From: Streptomyces sp. AP-93
Lineage (GTDB): Bacteria; Actinomycetota; Actinomycetes; Streptomycetales; Streptomycetaceae
DNA: 64,000 nt
Assembly (NCBI RefSeq): GCF_022808175.1
Contig: NZ_JALGBX010000008.1
Location: 186,001-250,000, forward strand
Direction: 5' to 3'
A model generated the notes under the pieces. The model had not been told where the DNA came from and did not search any database. It saw nothing but the letters and a program-made list of their open reading frames with translations. The position numbers and the translations under genes are program-made. This document shows, in pieces, positions 18,998 through 26,426 of the stretch (positions are counted from its first letter, which is position 1; the number at the start of each line of letters is the position of its first letter).

Positions 18998-19507
18998 TTC
19001 GGCGTGCCAGGGCCGCCGCACCTCGTACTGGAAGCAGCCGTACTCGGCGGCCCGGACGTGCACGAGGGCCACCTCGGGGTCCGCGAACGCCTCGTCGAGG
19101 GCACGCTCGACCACACCGTCGGGATCCTCACCGAGGTCGAGCACCCGCCCGCCGAGGATCTGCCCGCGGGCGCTGTACCGCCGCGCGGTGCGCCGTACAC
19201 CCGCCCGGGCGAAGGGGTACCCCCGGTCCTCGGACGGCCCGCCACAGTCCTCGGCGTGGACGAACACGGGCCCCTGCTCGTCGTACGCCCCCGGATCGGC
19301 GCCCGCGGCGGCTGCCCAGCGCCGCAGGGGCGCGTAGGAGACGAGCGCGATGCGCTCCCCGGTCTCGCTCGGCCGCAGGCAGCACCTGAGTGGCGCACCG
19401 CCCTCGCGGTCGGCGTACGGGGCGCACTCCCGCCCCGCGTCGTCACGTACGCGGAGCTCCTTGAGCGCCGCCTCCTCGATGGGCCTCGCCCGGTACTTGA
19501 TGGTCAT
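18983..19507 (-). CDS. DUF1203-family protein
   Basis: 174 residues. It opens MTIKYRARPIEEAALKELR and contains the family's conserved region around CCLRPSETGERIALVSYAPL, FVHAEDCGG and ARGQILGGRVLDLG. DUF1203 proteins are small, soluble and of unknown function. The ATG at 19507 lies inside the 3' end of the upstream antitoxin-like ORF (65-nt overlap). The gene converges on asd. No catalytic motif is apparent beyond the conserved Cys and His residues. Confidence 0.78.
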   Translation of the reverse strand: MTIKYRARPIEEAALKELRVRDDAGRECAPYADREGGAPLRCCLRPSETGERIALVSYAPLRRWAAAAGADPGAYDEQGPVFVHAEDCGGPSEDRGYPFARAGVRRTARRYSARGQILGGRVLDLGEDPDGVVERALDEAFADPEVALVHVRAAEYGCFQYEVRRPWHAEGAAP

Positions 19508-19682
19508 GCCCACCACCCTCGCGCCGCCGCACGCCGCTGTCCGGCAGGTTTCCGACCTCGCGTTCGCGCAACAGGCCGACGGCGATCCCAAGCACCGCGG
19601 AGCGGGACGGAACACCGTGCCGTGCTGCGTACTGGTCAAGGAACTCGATGTCCGCGGCGGGCAGGTCCAGGCTGATCCTCAT
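19443..19682 (-). CDS. Orphan ribbon-helix-helix antitoxin-like ORF, C-terminus degenerate
   Basis: 79 codons. The first ~46 residues (MRISLDLPAADIEFLDQYAA, then GVPSRSAVLGIAVGLLRERE) are a good MazE-type ribbon-helix-helix DNA-binding domain. After that the sequence turns to Gly/Arg/His-rich text (GVRRREGGGHDHQVPGEAHR) that looks like another gene read out of frame. The part that normally wraps the toxin is missing, and no MazF-like gene follows: DUF1203 starts inside it. Probably a decayed toxin-antitoxin remnant, or a free-standing small DNA-binding protein. The ribosome site is weak. Confidence 0.5.
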   Translation of the reverse strand: MRISLDLPAADIEFLDQYAARHGVPSRSAVLGIAVGLLREREVGNLPDSGVRRREGGGHDHQVPGEAHRGGGAQGAPRT

Positions 19683-19782
19683 GGCTCATCGTAGGCACCT
19701 GTAGCTCAAAGTATCGCCCGGCGGGGGCCCGGGCGGCCGTGAAAGGATGGGCCGGAACGTCACCATCGAAGGAGATGACCGC

Positions 19783-22368
19783 GTGCCAGGCACGAATCTG
19801 ACCCGTGAAGAGGCTCAGCAGCGCGCAAAGCTGCTCAGTGTCGACTCGTACGAGATCGAGCTCGATCTCAGCGGCGCGCAGGAGGGCGGCACCTACCCCT
19901 CCGTGACCACCGTGCGCTTCCAGTCCGCCGAGGCCGGCGCCGAGACCTTCATCGACCTGGTCGCTCCGGCCGTGCACGAGGTCGTGCTCAACGGCAAGTC
20001 CCTCGACGTCGCCGCCGTCTTCCGGGATTCCCGGATCGCGCTCGCGCACCTCGCCGCCGGGGCCAACGAGCTCCGCGTCGTCGCCGACTGCGCCTACACC
20101 AACACCGGTGAGGGTCTGCACCGCTTCGTCGACCCGGTCGACGAGCAGGCGTACCTGTACACCCAGTTCGAGGTCCCGGACGCGCGCCGCGTGTTCGCGA
20201 GCTTCGAGCAGCCCGACCTGAAGGCGACGTTCCGGTTCACCGTGACGGCTCCGGCGGGCTGGACGGTCATCTCGAACTCCCCACGCGACATTCCGCAGGG
20301 GGCGGCGGCCCCCGCCGACAACGTCTGGCGCTTCGAGCCGACCCCGCGCATCTCCACGTACATCACGGCCCTGATCGTCGGCCCGTACCACGCGGTGCAC
20401 AGCTCCTACGAGGGCACGGACGGGCAGTCCGTCCCGCTCGGCATCTACTGCCGTCCCTCGCTCGCCGAGTTCCTCGACGCCGACGCGATCTTCGACGTGA
20501 CCCGGCAGGGCTTCACCTGGTTCCAGGAGAAGTTCGCGTACGACTACCCCTTCGCGAAGTACGACCAGCTCTTCGTGCCGGAGTTCAACGCGGGCGCGAT
20601 GGAGAACGCGGGCGCGGTCACCATCCGCGACCAGTACGTCTTCCGCTCGAAGGTGACGGACGCGGCGTACGAGACGCGCGCCGAGACGATCCTGCACGAG
20701 CTCGCGCACATGTGGTTCGGCGACCTCGTCACCATGGAGTGGTGGAACGACCTGTGGCTGAACGAGTCGTTCGCCACCTACACCTCCATCGCCTGCCAGG
20801 CGTACGCGGAGGGCTCGAAGTGGCCGCACGCCTGGACCTCCTTCGCCAACTCCATGAAGACCTGGGCGTACCGGCAGGACCAGCTGCCCTCCACGCACCC
20901 GATCATGGCCGACATCCGTGACCTGGACGACGTCCTGGTCAACTTCGACGGCATCACCTACGCCAAGGGCGCCTCGGTCCTCAAGCAGCTCGTGGCCTAC
21001 GTCGGCCAGGACGCCTTCTTCAAGGGCGTGCAGGCTTATTTCAAGGCGCACGCCTTCGGGAACACGCGCCTGTCGGACCTGCTGGGCGCGCTGGAGGAGA
21101 CCTCCGGCCGCGACCTGACGGCCTGGTCGAAGGCGTGGCTGGAGACGGCCGGGATCAACATCCTGCGCCCCGAGATCGAGACTGACGAGAACGGCTCCAT
21201 CACCGCCTTCGCCGTCCGCCAGGAAGCCCCGGCACTGCCCGCCGGCGCCAAGGGCGAGCCGGTGCTCCGCCCGCACCGCATCGCGGTCGGCCTGTACGAC
21301 CTGGCCGACGGCAAGCTGGTGCGCGGCGAGCGGATCGAGCTGGACATCGACGGCGCCCTCACCGCCGTGCCGGAGCTGATCGGCCGGACCCGTCCGGCCG
21401 TGGTCCTGCTGAACGACGACGACCTGTCGTACGCCAAGGTCCGCCTCGACGAGGTGTCCCTCGCCAACGTCACCGCGCACCTGGGCGACTTCACCGAGTC
21501 GCTGCCGCGCGCACTGTGCTGGGCCTCGGCCTGGGACATGACCCGCGACGGCGAACTGGCCACCCGCGACTACCTCGCCCTCGTCCTGTCGGGCATCGGC
21601 AAGGAGTCGGACATCGGCGTCGTGCAGTCGCTGCACCGCCAGGTCAAGCTGGCCGTCGACCTGTACGCCGACCCGGCGTGGCGCGACCAGGGCCTGGCCA
21701 TCTGGACGGACGCCGCGCTGGAGCACCTGCGCGCGGCCGAGCCGGGCAGCGACCACCAGCTGGCGTGGGCCCGCGCCTTCGCGGCGACGGCCCGTACCGA
21801 GGAGCAGCTGACCTACCTGTCGGCGCTGCTGGACGGCTCGGCGGAGGTCAAGGGCCTGGCCGTGGACACCGAGCTGCGCTGGGCGTTCCTGGAGCGCCTG
21901 GTCGCCACCGGGGTCGCCGACGAGGCGGCCGTCGCGGCCGAGCTGGAGCGGGACAAGACCGCGGCGGGCGAGCGGCACGCGGCGACCGCCCGCGCGGCGC
22001 GTCCGACGGCGGAGGCCAAGGCCGAGGCGTGGGCTTCGGTCGTCGAGGGCGACTCGCTCCCGAACGCGGTGCAGGAGGCGGTGATCGGGGGCTTCGTCCA
22101 GACCGACCAGCGCGAGCTCCTCGCCCCGTACACGGCGAAGTACTTCGCGGCGGTCAAGGAGGTCTGGGAGACCCGGAGCCACGAGATCGCCCAGCAGATC
22201 GCGGTGGGGCTCTACCCGTCCCTCCAGGTCTCCGCGGAGACCCTCGCGGCGACGGACGCCTGGCTGGCCTCGGCCGAGCCGAACGCGGCCCTGCGCCGCC
22301 TGGTCTCGGAGTCCCGCGCGGGCGTCGAGCGCGCGCTGACGGCCCAGGCCGCCGACGCCCGGGCCTGA
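19783..22368 (+). CDS. pepN: Aminopeptidase N (copy 2)
   Basis: Second M1 zinc aminopeptidase, 861 residues, strongly similar to the one at 5369 along its full length. GAMENAGAVTIRDQY contains the exopeptidase motif; HELAH at residues 305-309 and Glu328 in LNESFATY bind zinc. GTG at 19783 has AAGGAG at 19769-19774, eight bases away, and gives the same VPGTNL start as copy 1. Like copy 1 it is followed by a copy of the long intergenic inverted repeat. Cytoplasmic peptide turnover. Which copy is the main PepN cannot be told from sequence. Confidence 0.95.
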   Translation: MPGTNLTREEAQQRAKLLSVDSYEIELDLSGAQEGGTYPSVTTVRFQSAEAGAETFIDLVAPAVHEVVLNGKSLDVAAVFRDSRIALAHLAAGANELRVVADCAYTNTGEGLHRFVDPVDEQAYLYTQFEVPDARRVFASFEQPDLKATFRFTVTAPAGWTVISNSPRDIPQGAAAPADNVWRFEPTPRISTYITALIVGPYHAVHSSYEGTDGQSVPLGIYCRPSLAEFLDADAIFDVTRQGFTWFQEKFAYDYPFAKYDQLFVPEFNAGAMENAGAVTIRDQYVFRSKVTDAAYETRAETILHELAHMWFGDLVTMEWWNDLWLNESFATYTSIACQAYAEGSKWPHAWTSFANSMKTWAYRQDQLPSTHPIMADIRDLDDVLVNFDGITYAKGASVLKQLVAYVGQDAFFKGVQAYFKAHAFGNTRLSDLLGALEETSGRDLTAWSKAWLETAGINILRPEIETDENGSITAFAVRQEAPALPAGAKGEPVLRPHRIAVGLYDLADGKLVRGERIELDIDGALTAVPELIGRTRPAVVLLNDDDLSYAKVRLDEVSLANVTAHLGDFTESLPRALCWASAWDMTRDGELATRDYLALVLSGIGKESDIGVVQSLHRQVKLAVDLYADPAWRDQGLAIWTDAALEHLRAAEPGSDHQLAWARAFAATARTEEQLTYLSALLDGSAEVKGLAVDTELRWAFLERLVATGVADEAAVAAELERDKTAAGERHAATARAARPTAEAKAEAWASVVEGDSLPNAVQEAVIGGFVQTDQRELLAPYTAKYFAAVKEVWETRSHEIAQQIAVGLYPSLQVSAETLAATDAWLASAEPNAALRRLVSESRAGVERALTAQAADARA

Positions 22369-22374
22369 CGGGCT

Positions 22375-22580
22375 CGCGCCCGCTGCTGGGGCTCCGCCCC
22401 AACCCCGCGCCTCAAACGCCGGCGAGGCTGGAGTTGCCGCTGCGCGGCAACCCAGCCCGCCGGGCGCGGGGCCTGAATGGCGCACAGCGCCATTTCAGCC
22501 CCGCCGGCGTTTGAGGCGCGGGTCCGGGCAGCGCCCGGGGAACGGGCGAAGGGCGGGTAGGGGACTGCGCCCCGCAGGGC
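22375..22580. repeat. Intergenic inverted repeat, copy B
   Basis: Same family as at 7925-8112: CGCGCCTCAAACGCCGGCG (22406-22424) and its complement CGCCGGCGTTTGAGGCGCG (22502-22520) enclose an extra inner pair (TGCCGCTGCGCGGCA) and the GCGCC-rich centre. The right outer arm, GGGGAACGGGCGAAGGGCGG, is clear. Lies between convergent pepN copy 2 and the LysR gene. Confidence 0.85.
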
Positions 22581-22599
22581 CGACCACCCGCGGCGACGG

Positions 22600-23502
22600 C
22601 TACGGGCGGGCGGTGGCGACGGCCCGCAGGGCCGCCAGGACGTGCGCCACGGCCGGGGCCGACTCCGAGCCCCGCCGCAGGGCGGCGATGACGTGCCGGG
22701 TGGGCCGGTCGTGGGGCAGGCCCCGGACGGCGACGCCCGAGGCGCGGCTCGCCACCATGCGGGGGACCAGGGCCACCCCCATGCCCGCCTCGACCATGGC
22801 GAGGATCGCGGTCCAGCCGGACGCGGAGTGCGCCTGCTCGGGCACGAACCCGGCCGCCTCGCACGCAGTGCGGGTGATCTCCGACCAGGGGCCGGAGCCG
22901 CCGTAGATCCACGGGTCCCCGGACAGGTCCGCGAGCCGCAGCTCCGCGGCGCCGGCGAGCGGGTGCTCCGGGGGCAGGGCCACGTCGAGGGGGTCCTCCA
23001 GCAGGGTCCTGCGGGTGAAGCGGGGATCCCGGGCGGTCGGGGCGTGGGCCGCGAGGGACAGCGCGAGGTCGACGACCCCGGCGGACAGCAGCTCGTAGGA
23101 CTCGGCCGCCTCGGTCTCCCGTACGCGGACCTCCACGCCGGGGTGCGAGCGCCTCAGGGCGGCGACCGCCGGGACCACGAGGACCGGTACGGCGGTGGAG
23201 AAGGCTCCGATCCGGACCTCCCCCACTTCCCCCGCGAGGTATCCGGTGAGCTCCGCGTCGGCCCGCTCCAGCTGCGCGAACACGGCCTCCGCGTGCCGCA
23301 GTACGAGGTGGGCGGCGTCGGTGAGGCGGACCCGGCGGCCCTGCGCCTCCAGCAGCGGGACCCCCAGCATCCTGGCCAGGTTGGTCAGCTGCTGCGAAAC
23401 GGCCGAGGGCGTCATGTGCAGCGCCTCGGCCGTCGCGGTCACGGTCCCCTGTTCTGCGAGGGTCCGCAGGATCCGCAGCTTCTTGATGTCCCACTCGATC
23501 AT
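22600..23502 (-). CDS. LysR-family transcriptional regulator
   Basis: 300 residues from the preferred start MIEWDIKKL; the frame extends eight codons further to 23526, which would overlap the neighbouring gene. The N-terminal winged helix-turn-helix is clear (LRILRTLAEQGTVTATAEAL, TPSAVSQQLTNLARMLG). A LysR effector-binding domain follows, with two Rossmann-like halves (VRIGAFSTAVPVLVVPAV; GWTAILAMVEAGMGVALVP). It lies 10 bp after an EamA exporter gene in the same direction, so exporter and regulator may form an operon and the regulator may sense the exported metabolite. Targets unknown. Confidence 0.9.
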   Translation of the reverse strand: MIEWDIKKLRILRTLAEQGTVTATAEALHMTPSAVSQQLTNLARMLGVPLLEAQGRRVRLTDAAHLVLRHAEAVFAQLERADAELTGYLAGEVGEVRIGAFSTAVPVLVVPAVAALRRSHPGVEVRVRETEAAESYELLSAGVVDLALSLAAHAPTARDPRFTRRTLLEDPLDVALPPEHPLAGAAELRLADLSGDPWIYGGSGPWSEITRTACEAAGFVPEQAHSASGWTAILAMVEAGMGVALVPRMVASRASGVAVRGLPHDRPTRHVIAALRRGSESAPAVAHVLAALRAVATARP

Positions 23503-23512
23503 GGGACCGAAC

Positions 23513-24448
23513 TTACCGCCGGGCACCCAGACCCACGCCGCCCAGGATCAGCGCCATGCACAGGAGCTGCGCCGGTCCGGTCGTCTCGCCGAGGAGCAGC
23601 AGGCCGAGGCCCGCGACGCAGACCGGCTGGAGGTAGTAGACGACTCCGGCGCGGGCGGCGCCGATCATCGCGACGGCCTTGTTCCAGGCGAAGAAGGCGA
23701 CGGCGGAGGAGAAGACGCCGACGTACAGGAGCATTCCGGCGGTGGAGGGGGTGACCTGGAAGCCGCCCTGGACTCCGACGGACACGGCGTAGACGGGGGC
23801 GAGCATCAGGGCGCCGAGGACGAAGGTGGTGAGCAGGAAGGCGAGGCCGCCCAGTTCGGCGGGCTTGCGCTTGAGGAGCGCGCTGTACGTGGCGAAGGAC
23901 AGGGCGGCGCCGAACATCCACAGGTCGCCGGCGGCGAAGTCGAAGCGGATCGATCCCTTGCCGACCAGGAGGAGCACGCCGAGGGCCGCGAGGGCCAGGC
24001 CGAAGGTGCGCCGGGTGCCGAGCCGTTCGCCGCCGAGGCGGGCGTACAGGGCCATGATGACCGGCGAGGCGGCCATGATCATGCCCATGTTGGAGGCGGA
24101 GGTGGTCAGTCCGGCCTGGTGCACGAGGGTGTTGTAGAGGGCGACGCCGAAGAGGGTGGCCAGGGCGATGTAGCCGAAGTGCTTGCGGATCAGGGCCCGC
24201 TGCTGCCAGGCCTGCCGGGCGGCGAAGGGGGCGACGGCGACGGTGGCGATCACCCAGCGCCAGAAGACGGCCTGGACGGGCGGGATGCTGTCGGCCATGC
24301 CCCGGGTGGCGACGAAGCTGCCGGACCAGACGACCGTCGCGAGCAGGGCGAGGAGGATGCCGAGACCGGCGGCCCCCTTCTTCGCCTTGCCGGGCAGTGC
24401 TTGCTGCGGGACGGTCGGGATGGTGCGGACGCGGTCCGTGACGGCCAC
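23513..24448 (-). CDS. EamA/DMT-superfamily exporter
   Basis: 311 residues with about ten hydrophobic helices in two EamA repeats. The first repeat starts at LGILLALLATVVWSGSFVAT with the conserved VFWRWVIATVA; the second contains GDLWMFGAALSFATYSALL and YVGVFSSAVAFFAWNKAVA. Such proteins export amino acids or small metabolites. Upstream of the LysR gene and just downstream of a second EamA gene, all on the minus strand. The start MAVTDRVRTIPTV may be a few residues long. Substrate unknown. Confidence 0.87.
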   Translation of the reverse strand: MAVTDRVRTIPTVPQQALPGKAKKGAAGLGILLALLATVVWSGSFVATRGMADSIPPVQAVFWRWVIATVAVAPFAARQAWQQRALIRKHFGYIALATLFGVALYNTLVHQAGLTTSASNMGMIMAASPVIMALYARLGGERLGTRRTFGLALAALGVLLLVGKGSIRFDFAAGDLWMFGAALSFATYSALLKRKPAELGGLAFLLTTFVLGALMLAPVYAVSVGVQGGFQVTPSTAGMLLYVGVFSSAVAFFAWNKAVAMIGAARAGVVYYLQPVCVAGLGLLLLGETTGPAQLLCMALILGGVGLGARR

Positions 24449-24490
24449 TGTGTGTCTCCCCCTCGGGGTTCGGAGTGTCGGTTCGTTGCT

Positions 24491-25432
24491 CTACCGTCGC
24501 ACCGGGCCACCCGTCAGGTCCATCGAAACATTTCGATTGGTTCCTTCAGTAGAACTGAACGGTTCGACCTTCGGCTTCGGGGCGCCCGCCGCGAGCTGCC
24601 CCGCGACGGTGGCGCCGAAGGCGATCGTCATGCCCAGCACCTGCACCGGCGACAGGGACTGCCCCAGGGCGGCCCAGCCGATGACTGCGGCGGTGAGCGG
24701 CGAGAGCGGGCCGAGGAGGGTGACCGAGGTGGCGGTGAGCTGCCCGATGCCGCGGATCCAGAGCCAGTACGCGATGCCGGTGTTGATCAGCATCATGTAG
24801 CCGTAGCCGAGGAAGGCCTTGCCGTCGAGGGCCGGCGGCGCCCCTTCCACCAGCGCGGCGACCGGGATGATGACCAGGCCGCCCGCGGTGAGCTGCCAGC
24901 CGGTCATGGCCAGCGGGCCGACGCCCTCCGGGCGCCCCCACCGCTTGGTCATGACGATGCCCGCGCCCATCGAGGCGGAGGAGACGACGCCGGCCACCAC
25001 CCCGACCGGGTCGAGCTGCGCCTGCGCGGTCAGCACCACCATGCCGACGCCGAAGGCCGCCACGACCGCGGCGAGCACGGTCCGCAGCCGGGCCCGCTCG
25101 CCCAGGAGGAGGGCGGCGAGCCCCACGACGAACAGCGGCCCCAAGGAGCCCAGTACGGCCGCGACCCCGCCGGGCAGGCGGTAGGCGGAGAGGAACAGGA
25201 GCGGGAAGAAGGCTCCGATGTTGAGGCCGCCCAGGACGGCCGCCTTCCACCACCACACCCCCGTGGGCAGCTTCCGCGCGAGGGCGGTGAGCAGCAGCCC
25301 GGCGGGCAGGGCCCGCATCACCCCGGTGAACAGCGGCCGGTCGGGCGGCAGCAGCTCGGAGGCCACGAAGTAGGTGGAGCCCCAGGAGATGGGGGCGAGG
25401 GCGGTCAGGACGACGGTGGTGGCGCGGTTCAC
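24491..25432 (-). CDS. EamA/DMT-superfamily exporter, MarR-linked
   Basis: 313 residues, ten predicted helices, opening VVLTALAPISWGSTYFVASE, which is typical of the YedA/RhaT-like group, with the second repeat at GVVAGVVSSASMGAGIVMTK and LLGPLSPLTAAVIGWAAL. GTG at 25432 has GGAGGAG in place. Divergent from a marR gene across 115 bp that carries a perfect palindrome, so MarR control is very likely. Drug or metabolite efflux is the natural guess; no substrate can be read. Confidence 0.88.
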   Translation of the reverse strand: MNRATTVVLTALAPISWGSTYFVASELLPPDRPLFTGVMRALPAGLLLTALARKLPTGVWWWKAAVLGGLNIGAFFPLLFLSAYRLPGGVAAVLGSLGPLFVVGLAALLLGERARLRTVLAAVVAAFGVGMVVLTAQAQLDPVGVVAGVVSSASMGAGIVMTKRWGRPEGVGPLAMTGWQLTAGGLVIIPVAALVEGAPPALDGKAFLGYGYMMLINTGIAYWLWIRGIGQLTATSVTLLGPLSPLTAAVIGWAALGQSLSPVQVLGMTIAFGATVAGQLAAGAPKPKVEPFSSTEGTNRNVSMDLTGGPVRR

Positions 25433-25470
25433 GGCGGTGCTCCTCCGGCAGGGACGAGTAGCTCACTTAG

Positions 25471-25494
25471 AAGTAGCTTAACACTAAGCTACTT
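25471..25494. promoter_or_regulatory. MarR-type operator palindrome
   Basis: AAGTAGCTTA-ACAC-TAAGCTACTT is a perfect 10+4+10 inverted repeat midway between the divergent EamA and marR starts. A half-site, GAGTAGCT (25456-25463), lies just beside it. Its AT content and symmetry fit a MarR dimer site that would control both genes. Confidence 0.8.
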
Positions 25495-25547
25495 TCCCGC
25501 AAGCAACTTTCTTGCCAACGAATAAGTGGAAGCCGGATACTGCGCCT

Positions 25548-26039
25548 ATGACCGACAAGGACCCCGTCGACGCGATCGCGGACCAGTGGTTCGCGGTGCG
25601 CCCCGACCTGGACACCACGCCCATGGCCGTCTTCGGCCGGATCTACCGGATCTCCAAAGCCATGGGCGACGCCATGGAGAAGGCCTACGGGCGCTACGGA
25701 ATCTCGCGCGGGGAGTTCGACGTCGTGGCCACGCTGCGCCGGAGCGGAAGCCCGTACACCCTCTCGCCCCGCCAGCTCTCGTCCACGCTGATGCTCACCA
25801 CGGGCGGGATGACGGGACGGCTGGACAAGCTGGAGAAGGCCGGGCTGCTGCGGCGCAGCCCCGATCCGGACGACCGGCGGGGTCTGCGGGTGACCATCAC
25901 CGACCGCGGCCTCGCGCTCATCGACGAGGCGGTCGAGGTGGGACTGGAGATGCAGCGCGAAGCGCTCACCGGGCTCGACGGGTCGGAGATCGCGGCGCTC
26001 ACCGGCCTGCTGCGCAAGGTGATGGCAGGGGCCCCGTAG
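25548..26039 (+). CDS. MarR-family transcriptional regulator
   Basis: 163 residues. Helical N-terminus (MTDKDPVDAIADQWFAVRP), then the winged helix with LSPRQLSSTLMLTTGGMTGR as recognition helix and the wing RRSPDPDDRRGLRVTITDRG, the diagnostic MarR DxRxxxxxLT block. ATG at 25548 gives the usual start; the ORF could open at 25512 without support. A likely repressor of itself and the divergent EamA exporter through the 24-bp palindrome between them. Inducer unknown. Confidence 0.93.
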   Translation: MTDKDPVDAIADQWFAVRPDLDTTPMAVFGRIYRISKAMGDAMEKAYGRYGISRGEFDVVATLRRSGSPYTLSPRQLSSTLMLTTGGMTGRLDKLEKAGLLRRSPDPDDRRGLRVTITDRGLALIDEAVEVGLEMQREALTGLDGSEIAALTGLLRKVMAGAP

Positions 26040-26058
26040 CCGGGCCGGGGTACGACGA

Positions 26059-26090
26059 GGCGCCGGGGGTCCGCAAGGACCCCCGGCGCC
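26059..26090 (+). terminator. Terminator after marR
   Basis: GGCGCCGGGGGTCC (26059-26072) pairs perfectly with GGACCCCCGGCGCC (26077-26090) across a GCAA tetraloop. Confidence 0.92.
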
Positions 26091-26129
26091 CCGGAAGAAT
26101 CGGATCGGGCAAGACCCCGGAAGGGGTCA

Positions 26130-26169
26130 GGCCCGCTCAAGCCCGTTCAGGCCAGTTCAGGCTCGTTCA
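26130..26169. repeat. Four 10-bp imperfect tandem repeats
   Basis: Four consecutive units of the form GCC(C/A)GTTCAG (variants GCCCGCTCAA and GCTCGTTCAG) occupy 26130-26169 between marR and the convergent small gene, running into that gene's stop codon. Probably slippage; no function apparent. Confidence 0.6.
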
Positions 26170-26406
26170 GCCTTCGGACTGCGTCTTGCGCGACTTGTCG
26201 CCGACCATCACCAGACCGGCGATGACCAGGAACAGCACGATCGGCGCGGCCACGTAGAGGCCGAGCGTCTCCGCCACGCTCAGGCCCGGACCCGGGTCGT
26301 CGCCGTCGTCACGGGTGAGCGCGAGAGCGGGAGACGTCATCAGCAGCATCATCAGCGTCGTTCCGGCCGTGACGGCGCCGGCGCGCAGAGCGTTCTTCTT
26401 GTCCAC
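26167..26406 (-). CDS. Small membrane-anchored hypothetical protein
   Basis: 79 residues: VDKKNALRAGAVTAGTTLMM start, hydrophobic signal ending SPALALTRDD, an acidic Asp/Gly/Pro linker (DDGDDPGPGLSVAE) and a second hydrophobic helix (LGLYVAAPIVLFLVIAGLVM) before a basic tail (GDKSRKTQSEG). The layout suggests an exported short loop with a C-terminal anchor. Recognisable as a small protein conserved among streptomycetes, without known function. GTG at 26406 has no clear ribosome site, but a TACGTT -10-like box ends six bases before it, so a leaderless transcript is possible. Convergent with marR, upstream of nothing. Confidence 0.6.
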   Translation of the reverse strand: MDKKNALRAGAVTAGTTLMMLLMTSPALALTRDDGDDPGPGLSVAETLGLYVAAPIVLFLVIAGLVMVGDKSRKTQSEG

Positions 26407-26426
26407 GGTGCAAACGTAGCGAACAC

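Noticed and set aside
19636..22485. A 949-codon minus-strand frame opposite pepN copy 2
   Set aside because: Antisense shadow of a full-length M1 aminopeptidase gene; no domain-like blocks.
26130..26169. 10-bp repeats as an integration site
   Set aside because: No tRNA gene, integrase or second att copy in the window; simple slippage is enough.
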